Assembly: GCA_002471345.1 (NCBI GenBank)
Contig: DKPS01000015.1
Coordinates: 77,112 to 141,111 of the forward strand
Direction: 5' to 3'
DNA from: Saprospiraceae bacterium UBA7328
GTDB lineage: Bacteria > Bacteroidota > Bacteroidia > Chitinophagales > Saprospiraceae
DNA length: 64,000 bases
Shown: positions 26,758 to 34,971 of the stretch, piece by piece
How positions within the stretch are numbered: position 1 is the stretch's first letter
Layout of the letters: every line of letters begins with the position of its first letter
Notes under the pieces: model-generated
Databases searched by the model: none
What the model saw: the letters and a program-made list of their open reading frames with translations, nothing else
Told to the model about the DNA's origin: nothing
Translations under genes and position numbers: made by a program

Positions 26758-27321
26758 ATGGAAGAAACTATCGTAAGTCTAAAGCAAAAAACTCAGGAGG
26801 CCATTGACAAAGCATTGGATCACTTGAAGCAGGAATTGATGAAAATCAGAACAGGAAAAGCATCGCCATCTATTTTGAATGGGATACAAGTGGATTACTA
26901 TGGAAATGCCACTCCATTAAGTCAAGTAGCTAATATTGGCACTGCTGACAGCAGAACTCTTTCTATCCAACCATGGGAAAAATCCATGCTAGCTCCTATT
27001 GAACAGGCTATTTTTCAAGCTAACCTTGGACTCACTCCAATGAATGATGGTGAATTCGTAAGAATTTCCATACCTCCATTGACAGAAGAAAGAAGAATAG
27101 AGCTAGTAAAACAAACCAAAGTCTACGGCGAAGATGCTAAAGTTTCTATGAGAGCTGCTCGACATAAACTCATCGACTTTGTCAAAAAAGAAGTAAAAGA
27201 TGGTTATCCAGAAGATGCTGGAAAAAAAGATGAGGAGACCGCTGATAAGATGGTAAAAGCAGGATATGATCAAATAGATAAAATCCTCGAAGCAAAAGAA
27301 GCTGATATCATGAAGGTATAG
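26758..27321 (+). CDS. frr: Ribosome recycling factor
   Basis: Frr (187 residues) splits post-termination ribosomes with EF-G. The sequence matches throughout, including the N-terminal LKQELMKIRTGKASP and the second-domain IPPLTEERRIELVKQ, both family signatures. It starts at an ATG. Its last 14 bases overlap the 3' end of the convergent lpxH-like gene. In many bacteria frr follows pyrH, which is not visible here. I find no clear -7 motif in the 200-bp space upstream. Confidence 0.98.
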   Translation: MEETIVSLKQKTQEAIDKALDHLKQELMKIRTGKASPSILNGIQVDYYGNATPLSQVANIGTADSRTLSIQPWEKSMLAPIEQAIFQANLGLTPMNDGEFVRISIPPLTEERRIELVKQTKVYGEDAKVSMRAARHKLIDFVKKEVKDGYPEDAGKKDEETADKMVKAGYDQIDKILEAKEADIMKV

Positions 27322-28060
27322 GATGTTTTTTTAATTCTATTTCTCCTTTTTCATTCATTTCTGCATAAGTCCAAAGAGATGTCCAATCTCCCAAGTTAAT
27401 AGATTTACTTGATCCATTTGAGAGTGTACGAATTTCTCCATGATGTAGATGTCCATATATGAAATAATCTACTTTTTCGTCATTTGAAAATTCTTCAAAA
27501 TACTGGTGCAGTCTTTCATCTTTTAGTTTCTCTTTTTTTGAATGTACATTCTGACTATACCTACTTCCTTTACTAGAGCTTTTCATCATCCATATTCCTA
27601 AACTTGAAGGAATAAGAGTGAATAAAGATTGGCATAAAGGATTAGAAATAATGGCTTTGATGATCTTATAACCCAAATCACCATGACCTAACCCGTCACC
27701 ATGGCAGAGATAGCATGCTTTATTATTTATAACTTTTAACTCAGGCGTCTTTTTAATTTTTACTCCGAGCTCATTCTCAAAATATCCAAATGTCCACATA
27801 TCATGATTCCCGATGAACCATTCAATCGATATTCCCCTATCTGTCAATTCACTAATCTTACCAAATAGACGAGTAAAGCCTTTTGGGACAACGGATTTGT
27901 ATTCAAACCAATAGTCGAGAATATCTCCTAAAAAATAGATCGCCGCCGCATCTTCTTTAATACAATCAAGCCAATGAACAACATATCTTTCTCTGACTTT
28001 ACTTGGCACATTCGTGTCTACTCCTAGATGAAAATCAGAAATAAAATATGTTTTTTTCAA
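27308..28060 (-). CDS. lpxH: UDP-2,3-diacylglucosamine diphosphatase (LpxH-type)
   Basis: A 250-residue calcineurin-like phosphoesterase. The metal ligands appear in order: SDFHLG (D9, H11), GDILDYW (45-51), GNHDMW (84-89), a HGDGLGHGD segment and the C-terminal YGHLHHG. This order and length match the LpxH-like UDP-2,3-diacylglucosamine hydrolases that make lipid X in lipid A synthesis at the inner membrane. The start is TTG, needed to keep the first metal motif. It follows prs by 11 bases and its tail overlaps frr by 14 bp. Confidence 0.85.
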   Translation of the reverse strand: MKKTYFISDFHLGVDTNVPSKVRERYVVHWLDCIKEDAAAIYFLGDILDYWFEYKSVVPKGFTRLFGKISELTDRGISIEWFIGNHDMWTFGYFENELGVKIKKTPELKVINNKACYLCHGDGLGHGDLGYKIIKAIISNPLCQSLFTLIPSSLGIWMMKSSSKGSRYSQNVHSKKEKLKDERLHQYFEEFSNDEKVDYFIYGHLHHGEIRTLSNGSSKSINLGDWTSLWTYAEMNEKGEIELKKHPIPS

Positions 28061-28071
28061 AGGAAAGAGTT

Positions 28072-29007
28072 TTACATGCCATCCATAAAGAGGGCAGCTA
28101 TAGAGCGGTACTCATGTGTATTTCTGATGGCCTTTGCGAAAAGATCCGCACAAGAAAGTACAGTGAGTTTATCACTTATTTGTTTGAGCGGAATCGTATC
28201 CGTGACATAGACCCTTTCTATTACAGAAGCATCTATTCTTTCGAAAGCTGGTCCAGATAGTATAGGATGTGTACAAATTGCTCTAACAGATTTAGCTCCT
28301 TCTGCCATTAATACTTCAGCCGCTTTACAGAGGGTGCCTGCTGTGTCTACCATATCATCTACAAGTATAACATCAAAACCCTTGACATCACCTATAACTG
28401 TCATTGCTGCCACTTGATTCGCTATTCTCCGCTCTTTATCACAAATCACTAAGTTTTTTTCAAAATGCTTAGAATATGCTCTTGCTCTTTTTACTCCTCC
28501 TACGTCTGGGGAAGCAAAAATTACATTCTCCATATTTTGAGTGGCCAGATAAGGCATAAAAATGGCTTCACTCTTGAGGTGATCCACTGGAATATCAAAA
28601 AAACCTTGAATCTGTTCAGCGTGAAGATCCATCGTGACCACTCTATCTGCTCCTGCTGCTTGAAGTATATTTGAAATAAGCTTTGCTGAAATAGGTACTC
28701 TTGCTTTATCCTTTCTATCCTGACGTGCATATCCAAAATATGGAATTACAGCTGTGATATAATTAGCTGAGGCTCGTTTCGCACTGTCTATCATGAGAAG
28801 CAACTCCAACATGTTATCAGCAGGGGGAAAAGTAGATTGTATGAAAAACACGTACGTACCCCTCACAGATTGATTAATGATGGGTTGCATTTCTCCATCA
28901 CTAAACCTATTAATCGTAACATCTGATAACTGTTCGCCGTAATTTGAGGCTATTTTTTCGGCTAAATAAGCTGAGTTTTCACCTGAAAAGAGTTTAACTT
29001 CTGCCAT
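28072..29007 (-). CDS. prs: Ribose-phosphate pyrophosphokinase
   Basis: Prs (311 residues) makes PRPP from ribose-5-phosphate and ATP for nucleotide, His and Trp synthesis. Signatures are DLHAEQIQGFFDIPVDHL and the PRPP-binding loop VDDMVDTAGTLCKAA, both intact; the ATP-site YFGYARQDRK is also present. It probably heads a two-gene unit with the lpxH-like gene. The 474-bp space upstream contains a terminator-like hairpin about 150 bp before the ATG, which might be a leader element. Confidence 0.97.
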   Translation of the reverse strand: MAEVKLFSGENSAYLAEKIASNYGEQLSDVTINRFSDGEMQPIINQSVRGTYVFFIQSTFPPADNMLELLLMIDSAKRASANYITAVIPYFGYARQDRKDKARVPISAKLISNILQAAGADRVVTMDLHAEQIQGFFDIPVDHLKSEAIFMPYLATQNMENVIFASPDVGGVKRARAYSKHFEKNLVICDKERRIANQVAAMTVIGDVKGFDVILVDDMVDTAGTLCKAAEVLMAEGAKSVRAICTHPILSGPAFERIDASVIERVYVTDTIPLKQISDKLTVLSCADLFAKAIRNTHEYRSIAALFMDGM

Positions 29008-29155
29008 GAATCAATTCATTCTCTCTGGTAATGCGAAAGATAGACATTATTGCTTTATAGGCAAAGGAATAGATGAGATACAAAAATATTTTCAATTATT
29101 ATATTAACAGGAAGAGGTAAAGTAGGGTTCTCGAGTGTTTAAAATAGGGGAATAA

Positions 29156-29185
29156 AAAAGCACCTTCTGGTATTGAGGTGCTTTT
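29156..29185 (-). terminator. Orphan intrinsic terminator upstream of prs
   Basis: A perfect 10-bp stem AAAAGCACCT / AGGTGCTTTT with a 10-base loop. On the minus strand it is followed by a T-run (TTTTTTATT); on the plus strand the T-run is only four. It does not follow any coding gene in either direction: it lies between two divergent starts. It therefore ends either an unannotated minus-strand RNA from about 29190-29480 or a prs leader transcript. Confidence 0.6.
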
Positions 29186-29368
29186 ACTTGGTATAGTAGG
29201 GTAAAACTAACTTTAAATCTCTCAACTTTTAGAGGATATTGTTGGTATTTCGTGTGTAAACTAATTATTAATTACGGTTATTAGACAAAGGTTCTTCAGC
29301 TTACCCCTATCCTCGACATAAATTTTTTCTTTAAAAAAGTTCTTTTGTTACATTGAGAGAAGAAAAAC

Positions 29369-29440
29369 ATGAAAGATTTTACCCTTGATAGCATTAAATG
29401 GCTATCATTATCATCGCTTTGCTGGAATGCTTAAGCGATG
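29369..29440 (+). other. Short ORF with two tandem hairpins (possible leader)
   Basis: A 21-codon ATG ORF (MKDFTLDSIKWLSLSSLCWNA) spans 29369-29434. It contains two inverted repeats: GATAGC/GCTATC (29387-29406) and CATCGCTT/AAGCGATG (29412-29440, covering the stop). It ends 47 bp before the small membrane protein at 29482. A translated leader or regulatory hairpin is possible, but a chance ORF is not excluded. Confidence 0.3.
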
Positions 29441-29481
29441 CAAAAAACTTTGAATTAGAAATACTGAATAACATTTAGAAT

Positions 29482-29838
29482 ATGAAGATTTGGATTGTTT
29501 TGACACTTATTGTTGAGCTGGTTGTGGGACTTCTCCTTTTGACATTTCCAGAGGTTGTTCCTCAGTTGAAAGGAGCCGAAGGCACAGCCCTAGCTATGTC
29601 AAGAATGTACGGAGCAGCTGCTATAACAATTGCAGTACTATGCTTTTGGACCCTAAGGTATTATACGGTTGATGGAGTGGTTGGACTTTTTCTACATGTT
29701 ATGATCGCCTTTCAATTTATGATCATCGTTGCTTCTGTGATTAGTTATGTAAAAGGAGAGAGTGTAGATGCAGGACCAATTATATTGCATTCTGCGTTTT
29801 TAATCGGTTACATATTTTTTTATTTTAAAAGAAGATAA
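29482..29838 (+). CDS. Small four-helix membrane protein
   Basis: A 118-residue protein that is nearly all hydrophobic, with four predicted transmembrane helices (about residues 3-22, 44-62, 67-88 and 98-115) and a basic C-terminus (FKRR). I do not recognise the family. It begins with ATG and ends 23 bp before the quinone-oxidoreductase-like gene, so it is likely the first gene of a three-gene plus-strand run. The 5' region contains the hairpins listed above. Confidence 0.7.
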   Translation: MKIWIVLTLIVELVVGLLLLTFPEVVPQLKGAEGTALAMSRMYGAAAITIAVLCFWTLRYYTVDGVVGLFLHVMIAFQFMIIVASVISYVKGESVDAGPIILHSAFLIGYIFFYFKRR

Positions 29839-29861
29839 TTTCGCTTAATACGACAAGAGTT

Positions 29862-30836
29862 ATGAAATCATTAGTATGTGATAAGTGGGTATTGCCCTCG
29901 GAGTTAAAAGTAGGTGAGTTACCTACCCCATCACCAGGACCTAAAGAAGTTCTTATAAAAATAAAAGCCTGTGGTGTTAACTTTCCTGATGTTTTAATAG
30001 TACAAGGACTTTATCAATTCAAACCTTCTTTTCCATTTTCTCCTGGAGGAGAGATTTCAGGTATAGTGGAGTCTATTGGAGAAGACGTGAAACATCTTAA
30101 AGTAGGTCAAGAGGTGGTAAGCATGATAGGATGGGGAGGCATGGCTGAATATGTAGTAGCTAACAAAAATGTAGTGTTTCCAAAGCCACCAGGCATGCCA
30201 CATACACTAGCTTCGGCTTTTCTTATGGTTTATGGTACTTCTTATCATGGGCTTAAGGATAGGGCCAAACTCAAAAAAGGAGAAACTCTTTTGGTTCTTG
30301 GGGCATCAGGAGGTGTAGGATTAGCTGCTGTAGAATTGGGAAAATTGATGGGAGCAAAAGTAATTGCAGCCGCATCGACATCTGAAAAACTAGAGGTCTG
30401 CAAAAAATATGGCGCAGATGAAGTAATTAATTATACTACTGAAAACCTCAAAGACAGAATTAAAGAACTTACTGATGGCAAAGGTGCAGATGTCGTGTAC
30501 GACCCTGTTGGTGGCGAATTCTCAGAACAAGCACTAAGAGCTACAGCTTGGAAAGGGCGTTTCCTAGTAATTGGATTCGCTGCTGGAGAAATACCTAAAA
30601 TTCCTCTGAATTTAGCCCTACTTAAAGGCTGCGACATCGTAGGTGTCTTTTGGGGTTCATTCGCGCAAAGGAATCCTAATGGGCTTATGCAGAATACGAT
30701 GCAACTAATACAGTGGTATCAAAGTGGTGATATCAAACCACATATTCATGGCACCTATACTTTAGATAAAGCCCCAAATGCCATAATGGCTCTTATGAAT
30801 AGAGAGGTAAGTGGTAAAGTGGTAATTGAACTTTAG
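29862..30836 (+). CDS. NADPH:quinone oxidoreductase-like (zinc-independent MDR)
   Basis: A 324-residue medium-chain dehydrogenase/reductase. The N-terminal catalytic fold has GVNFPDVLIVQGLYQ and the nucleotide-binding fold has the glycine motif LGASGGVGLAAVELGK near residues 147-162. The zinc-ligand Cys/His residues of alcohol dehydrogenases are not at their usual sites, which fits the quinone oxidoreductase (QOR) branch. It probably reduces quinones or enones with NADPH. It lies 27 bp ahead of the sugar epimerase gene. Confidence 0.88.
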   Translation: MKSLVCDKWVLPSELKVGELPTPSPGPKEVLIKIKACGVNFPDVLIVQGLYQFKPSFPFSPGGEISGIVESIGEDVKHLKVGQEVVSMIGWGGMAEYVVANKNVVFPKPPGMPHTLASAFLMVYGTSYHGLKDRAKLKKGETLLVLGASGGVGLAAVELGKLMGAKVIAAASTSEKLEVCKKYGADEVINYTTENLKDRIKELTDGKGADVVYDPVGGEFSEQALRATAWKGRFLVIGFAAGEIPKIPLNLALLKGCDIVGVFWGSFAQRNPNGLMQNTMQLIQWYQSGDIKPHIHGTYTLDKAPNAIMALMNREVSGKVVIEL

Positions 30837-30863
30837 TAGACAATTCTTTAAAATATATTTATA

Positions 30864-31850
30864 ATGAAAAAATCAACCAATTCTCTAAGAAGAAACTTTC
30901 TTAAAAAAAGTTCAGTAATAGTTGCTGGAGCGACAGTTGTTCCTTTCTTTCTTAATGCATGTAAATCAGAAAGTAAACCTGTGATAGCTGCTGCCAAAGA
31001 AGCAGTAGAGTTAGCTTCTAAAGATTTATTCTTTAAACTGTCATTAGCTCAGTGGTCTTTTCATAAAACTCTTTTTGCAAAGAAAATGGACAATTTGAGT
31101 TTTATTGATAAAGCAAAAGAGTTGGGTTTCGATGGAGTAGAATATGTAAATCAATTCTTTAAAGACAAGGCAGAAGACATGGCCTTTTTGGATCAACTAA
31201 ATGCTAAGGCAAAAGAGCACAATTTGATTCAAAATCTGATCATGATAGATCGAGAAGGTGGACTAGGTCTAGTGGACGACACGAAAAGAACTGAAGCAAT
31301 AAATAACCACCACAAGTGGGTTCATGCGGCCAAATATCTTGGATGTGGATCTATAAGAGTAAATGCTTATGGAGAAGGAACTGCAGAAGAAGTAAGTGCA
31401 GCAGCTATTGATGGATTAGGTAGACTATCAGAATATGCAGCTAAAGAAAGTATCAACGTTATTGTAGAAAATCATGGCGGCTATTCTTCTAATGGTGCCT
31501 GGATGGCGAATGTGCTAAAGCAAGTGGATATGGACAATTGTGGATCCCTTCCAGATTTTGGCAACTTCTGTATCAAGAGAGGTAAAGATGGCTGTGAAGA
31601 GGAATATGACAGATATCAAGGTATGATAGATTTGATGCCCTATGCAAAAGCAGTAAGTGCTAAGAGTCATGATTTTGATGCTGATGGAAATGAGATCAAT
31701 ACCGACTATGTGAAAGTCATGAAAATTGTAAAAGATTCAGGATTCTCAGATTTTGTTAATGTGGAATATGAAGGTCGCGATTTGAGTGAAGAGGAAGGTG
31801 TGATTAAGACAGTTGAGTTATTAAAAAAAGTAGGTGCGGAATTGAGTTGA
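30864..31850 (+). CDS. Tat-exported sugar phosphate isomerase/epimerase-like lipoprotein
   Basis: A 328-residue AP-endonuclease-2/xylose-isomerase-type TIM barrel. The N-terminus has a twin-arginine motif (LRRNFLKK, residues 8-15) and ends in LNAC (Cys33), so a Tat-exported lipoprotein is predicted. Barrel motifs include LAQWSFH, DGVEYVNQFF, IVENHGG and VNVEYEGRD, with metal ligands in the usual Glu/Asp/His/Glu positions. The family is common in Bacteroidota, often tied to sugar or inositol catabolism. The substrate is unknown. It is convergent with dprA, two bases apart. Confidence 0.85.
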   Translation: MKKSTNSLRRNFLKKSSVIVAGATVVPFFLNACKSESKPVIAAAKEAVELASKDLFFKLSLAQWSFHKTLFAKKMDNLSFIDKAKELGFDGVEYVNQFFKDKAEDMAFLDQLNAKAKEHNLIQNLIMIDREGGLGLVDDTKRTEAINNHHKWVHAAKYLGCGSIRVNAYGEGTAEEVSAAAIDGLGRLSEYAAKESINVIVENHGGYSSNGAWMANVLKQVDMDNCGSLPDFGNFCIKRGKDGCEEEYDRYQGMIDLMPYAKAVSAKSHDFDADGNEINTDYVKVMKIVKDSGFSDFVNVEYEGRDLSEEEGVIKTVELLKKVGAELS

Positions 31851-31852
31851 TA

Positions 31853-32959
31853 TCAGAGCAATGTATATCTCTTCCCAGGAAGACTTTTTACAATTCCTTT
31901 AAACTCTAAAGCCAATAGCTGAGAAGACAAGGTGCTCAGAGGTTTCCCTAATGAGTAATGCAGTGTGTCAATATCAATTGCATCTATTCCTTTAAGGGCT
32001 TCTACGATTTTTCGTTCATCACCTTTCAGTTCTTCGAAAAGACGCATTTGTGCTTCCATTTTTTCTTGAGGCTCCCATCTCATGATGTATCCTACATCTT
32101 TAGCCGATTGCAATAGGTGGGCCTTATGCTGTTTGATTAAATTATTGCACCCTTCTGATGTTTCATCATTCGTACGTCCTGGCAAGGCAAAAACATCCTT
32201 GCTCATACTGTTAGCCAATTCAGCAGTAATCATAGACCCTCCTGAGCTTTTCGATTGGATTACAATGACTACATCACTCAAAGCGGCAACAACTTGATTC
32301 CTAACAGGGAAATTTTGTCGGTCTGGACCAGTTCCAAAATCAAATTGGCTGATTACGGCTCCATTTGTTTTGATTTTTTTAGCAAGGCTGTTATGACTGG
32401 AAGGGTACACAACATCTATCCCTGACCCTAGGACAGCTATATTATTTACTCCCATCTCTACAGATCTTCTATGTGCACATGCATCTATGCCATAAGCAAG
32501 GCCACTAATGATCTGTACGCCATATTCTTTTAAACCTTCTACTAATTTTTCACATTGAATCGTGCCATATTCAGTACAATTTCTGGTACCAATGATTGCT
32601 ACTGTCCTATGTGGATTAAGATCAGCATTCCCATCCATGAAAAGAAGTAATGGGGAGGTATCATGATGTTTGAGCCTTTGAGGGTAATCAGCATCTGTAT
32701 AGAATAAAGGTTTTATTGCTGGGTTTGACTCCAATTGTTTCAAGGTCTCTTTAGCAAGCTGTTCAGGTTTTGCAGACAATAACAAATCGGCCACATTCTC
32801 ACCAATAGAATGAATACTCATGATGTCCTTTTTGTCAGAGTTGAACACTTTCTTTGCGCTACCAAAATGATTGATGAGGAGTTTAGAAGTCACTTTCCCA
32901 ATGCCAGGAATCTTAGTCAATGCAATTTTAAAAATGAGATCATTATTGATTTGAGACAT
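31853..32959 (-). CDS. dprA: DNA-processing protein DprA
   Basis: DprA (368 residues) loads RecA on single-stranded DNA during natural transformation. The N-terminal helix-hairpin-helix region (IPGIGKVTSKLL) is followed by the Rossmann-like DNA_processg_A core: VAIIGTRNCTEYG, GLAYGIDACAHR, VLGSGIDVVYP and RNQVVAALSD. A C-terminal winged-helix domain (DTLHYSLGKPLSTLSSQLL) is present. Its start overlaps the end of the TMTC-like gene upstream by 17 bases, suggesting coupled expression. Confidence 0.95.
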   Translation of the reverse strand: MSQINNDLIFKIALTKIPGIGKVTSKLLINHFGSAKKVFNSDKKDIMSIHSIGENVADLLLSAKPEQLAKETLKQLESNPAIKPLFYTDADYPQRLKHHDTSPLLLFMDGNADLNPHRTVAIIGTRNCTEYGTIQCEKLVEGLKEYGVQIISGLAYGIDACAHRRSVEMGVNNIAVLGSGIDVVYPSSHNSLAKKIKTNGAVISQFDFGTGPDRQNFPVRNQVVAALSDVVIVIQSKSSGGSMITAELANSMSKDVFALPGRTNDETSEGCNNLIKQHKAHLLQSAKDVGYIMRWEPQEKMEAQMRLFEELKGDERKIVEALKGIDAIDIDTLHYSLGKPLSTLSSQLLALEFKGIVKSLPGKRYTLL

Positions 32960-34760
32960 TTTGTGCTTTTTGAAGATAGTATTGGGTTTCTTGTGGTCTG
33001 TTTAAAGCATTGTAAACTTTACTTAAGGCAAGGTTTGTTTTCTGGTCATTCTCATCTAGTTTCGATGCATATAAAAGGAATCGAGCTGCCCATTCATTTC
33101 TTTTTTGAGCCATAAACATTTCATCATGTCCAATTCTATAGTAAAAATTGATCAATTCAGAAGAATAAGAAGGAGTGTCATTGAGATATCGTAGATATTC
33201 ATGAAGAAACCCTGTTCCTGGGGTTACCCTCGCAACGTTGAAAAAAGTGTTAAGTAATGAATTCAAATCATTATCATATTTAAATAGTTCTGCTGCGACT
33301 CCTGCTTTCATTTTAGAAGCATTCTGATATTGAGGTAATATCTCAAATGATTTAGATATAAAATGATTGGCCTGATTTAAATTTTCTTGTTTCTGGGCAG
33401 ATTCTCGACTGCTTTGATATTGATCAAAATAAGTAGTTCCCATAAATAAATTGGCCCTAGCACTATTTTTTGAAACTTTCACAGCTGAAGCATTCAGGGT
33501 AAATCCATTTTCCCAATCAGGCACTCTCTGAAGTCCTATAGATACATAGCCAATCGTGATAAAAGCAAATAGTATCACCCCTAGATATCTTAATTTTCGA
33601 TTGTCCCTTTTATAAACACTCAATAAACCATAAGCTACCAAAACTGATGAGGCGATAGATGAAACAAACAAAAACCTCTCATTCATAAAGGTGCCAACCC
33701 CCACAAATGCATTACTCACAATGGTCATTGTAAGTAAGTAGGTAAGAACACTCCAAGTAATAATTCTCCACTTTTTTCTTGAAAGAATGGCAACTACAAA
33801 CATCACTATATGAAGGGCCGCTGAGAGGACAGGGGTAATCTGATTCCACTTCATTATTGGGATGTGATATGGATAGTAATCATGAGTGAGGGGATAAGGA
33901 AATATAGACAACTTCAAATACATTAAAAGAGTGTGCGATATAGTAGCAGACTTTTCACTTCCATTCATATTCACGAAAGGGTTATTCATAATATTAGTAG
34001 GAGCCGCGTTCCCCAAAATATATCCAACAGCATTATATCTCATAGTGAAATATATAATTGTCGGAAGAGCTAATGATGCAATCACTACACCCCATTCCTT
34101 CAATGAGATTTTAGTAAATAGAAAAACAGATAATGGGATAACAGCTAGAAAGGTGAGTGCATTTTCTTTAGAAAGAAGAGCCAAAAAGAATAGGAGCGAT
34201 GATGCAACGGAGTATTTAGGTTTTGATAACCTTACATATTTGAGAATATAGATTAATGCTAAAAGTGAAAAACCCAGAACCATGATTTCATCACGTCCTT
34301 TCACATTGGCTACTGCCTCTATATGAACAGGATGAATCAAAAAGATAAAGGCAGATAGTCCAGCTATCCATACTTTATTAACTGAGGCATTATCATTTAA
34401 TAATAATAGAATACTTCGATAAAGAGTAAGAACGCAGAAGAAATACAACAAGACATTAATTAAATGACTCCATTTACTATCCGTTCCCCAAAGAGCATTT
34501 TCTATTGCAAAGGTTACTAGAGATAAAGGTCTATATCGAGCACCTGGTAGAATATCTTGTTGAGAGCCAAAATAACCTGAGAACGATTCTGTAGTGAGAA
34601 TTTCTCCAATTCCATTCCATCCTTTTTGTACCTGACTATTTTCTGTAAAGACAATTTTGTCATCCAAGACATATTCAAAAGAATAGGTTCGTCCATAGAT
34701 AATCACAACTACAATAAAAGCAGCTGTTATAATAGTCCATTTATTTTTGAGGTACTGCAA
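32943..34760 (-). CDS. TMTC-like membrane protein with TPR tail
   Basis: A 605-residue protein with about ten transmembrane helices in the first 390 residues, a DUF1736-like region, and a helical C-terminal part that looks like degenerate tetratricopeptide repeats (about residues 430-600, ending in LNRPQETQYYLQKAQN). The motifs YVLDDKIVF and PGARYRPLSLVTFA near the N-terminus resemble the glycosyltransferase-39/TMTC group, which adds mannose to proteins in eukaryotes. Bacterial function is unclear. The start is TTG, as the next ATG lies much later. It overlaps dprA by 17 bp. Confidence 0.78.
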   Translation of the reverse strand: MQYLKNKWTIITAAFIVVVIIYGRTYSFEYVLDDKIVFTENSQVQKGWNGIGEILTTESFSGYFGSQQDILPGARYRPLSLVTFAIENALWGTDSKWSHLINVLLYFFCVLTLYRSILLLLNDNASVNKVWIAGLSAFIFLIHPVHIEAVANVKGRDEIMVLGFSLLALIYILKYVRLSKPKYSVASSLLFFLALLSKENALTFLAVIPLSVFLFTKISLKEWGVVIASLALPTIIYFTMRYNAVGYILGNAAPTNIMNNPFVNMNGSEKSATISHTLLMYLKLSIFPYPLTHDYYPYHIPIMKWNQITPVLSAALHIVMFVVAILSRKKWRIITWSVLTYLLTMTIVSNAFVGVGTFMNERFLFVSSIASSVLVAYGLLSVYKRDNRKLRYLGVILFAFITIGYVSIGLQRVPDWENGFTLNASAVKVSKNSARANLFMGTTYFDQYQSSRESAQKQENLNQANHFISKSFEILPQYQNASKMKAGVAAELFKYDNDLNSLLNTFFNVARVTPGTGFLHEYLRYLNDTPSYSSELINFYYRIGHDEMFMAQKRNEWAARFLLYASKLDENDQKTNLALSKVYNALNRPQETQYYLQKAQNVSNQ

Positions 34761-34766
34761 TTTTTA

Positions 34767-34949
34767 CTAAATGTTAATCCTCTCTTTACAGATGTGTTTC
34801 GTATGAGTTATTTCTTTGCTGTTTGTGTCGACATAGTATTCTATGACATTTTCACATTCTTCGTGATCATTGCTAAAATGAATAAAAGTTATCCCTCCAA
34901 CAAAAATGACTGCTATACCAATAAATGATATAATCAGTTTTTTCTTCAT
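34767..34949 (-). CDS. Small membrane-anchored protein, 60 aa
   Basis: A 60-residue protein with an N-terminal helix (KKKLIISFIGIAVIFVGGIT) and a short exported tail containing two Cys (EECENV and HICKER). No family recognised. The ATG at 34949 is preferred over an upstream TTG. It ends six bases before the TMTC-like start and begins about 22 bases after the amidohydrolase stop, which is the spacing of a real operon gene. It may be a small accessory subunit. Confidence 0.55.
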   Translation of the reverse strand: MKKKLIISFIGIAVIFVGGITFIHFSNDHEECENVIEYYVDTNSKEITHTKHICKERINI

Positions 34950-34971
34950 CAATTTAAGTTGATATTCTCAT

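Larger units (their letters stand above)
29008..29481. other. 474-bp gene-free stretch with hairpins
   Basis: This spacer between the divergent prs and 29482 genes is the longest gap in the window. It holds a strong terminator-like hairpin (29156-29185), two smaller tandem hairpins (29387-29440) and a 21-codon ORF (29369-29434). No tRNA fold is visible. It may carry a small RNA or a regulated leader; no known RNA family could be recognised by eye. Confidence 0.6.
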
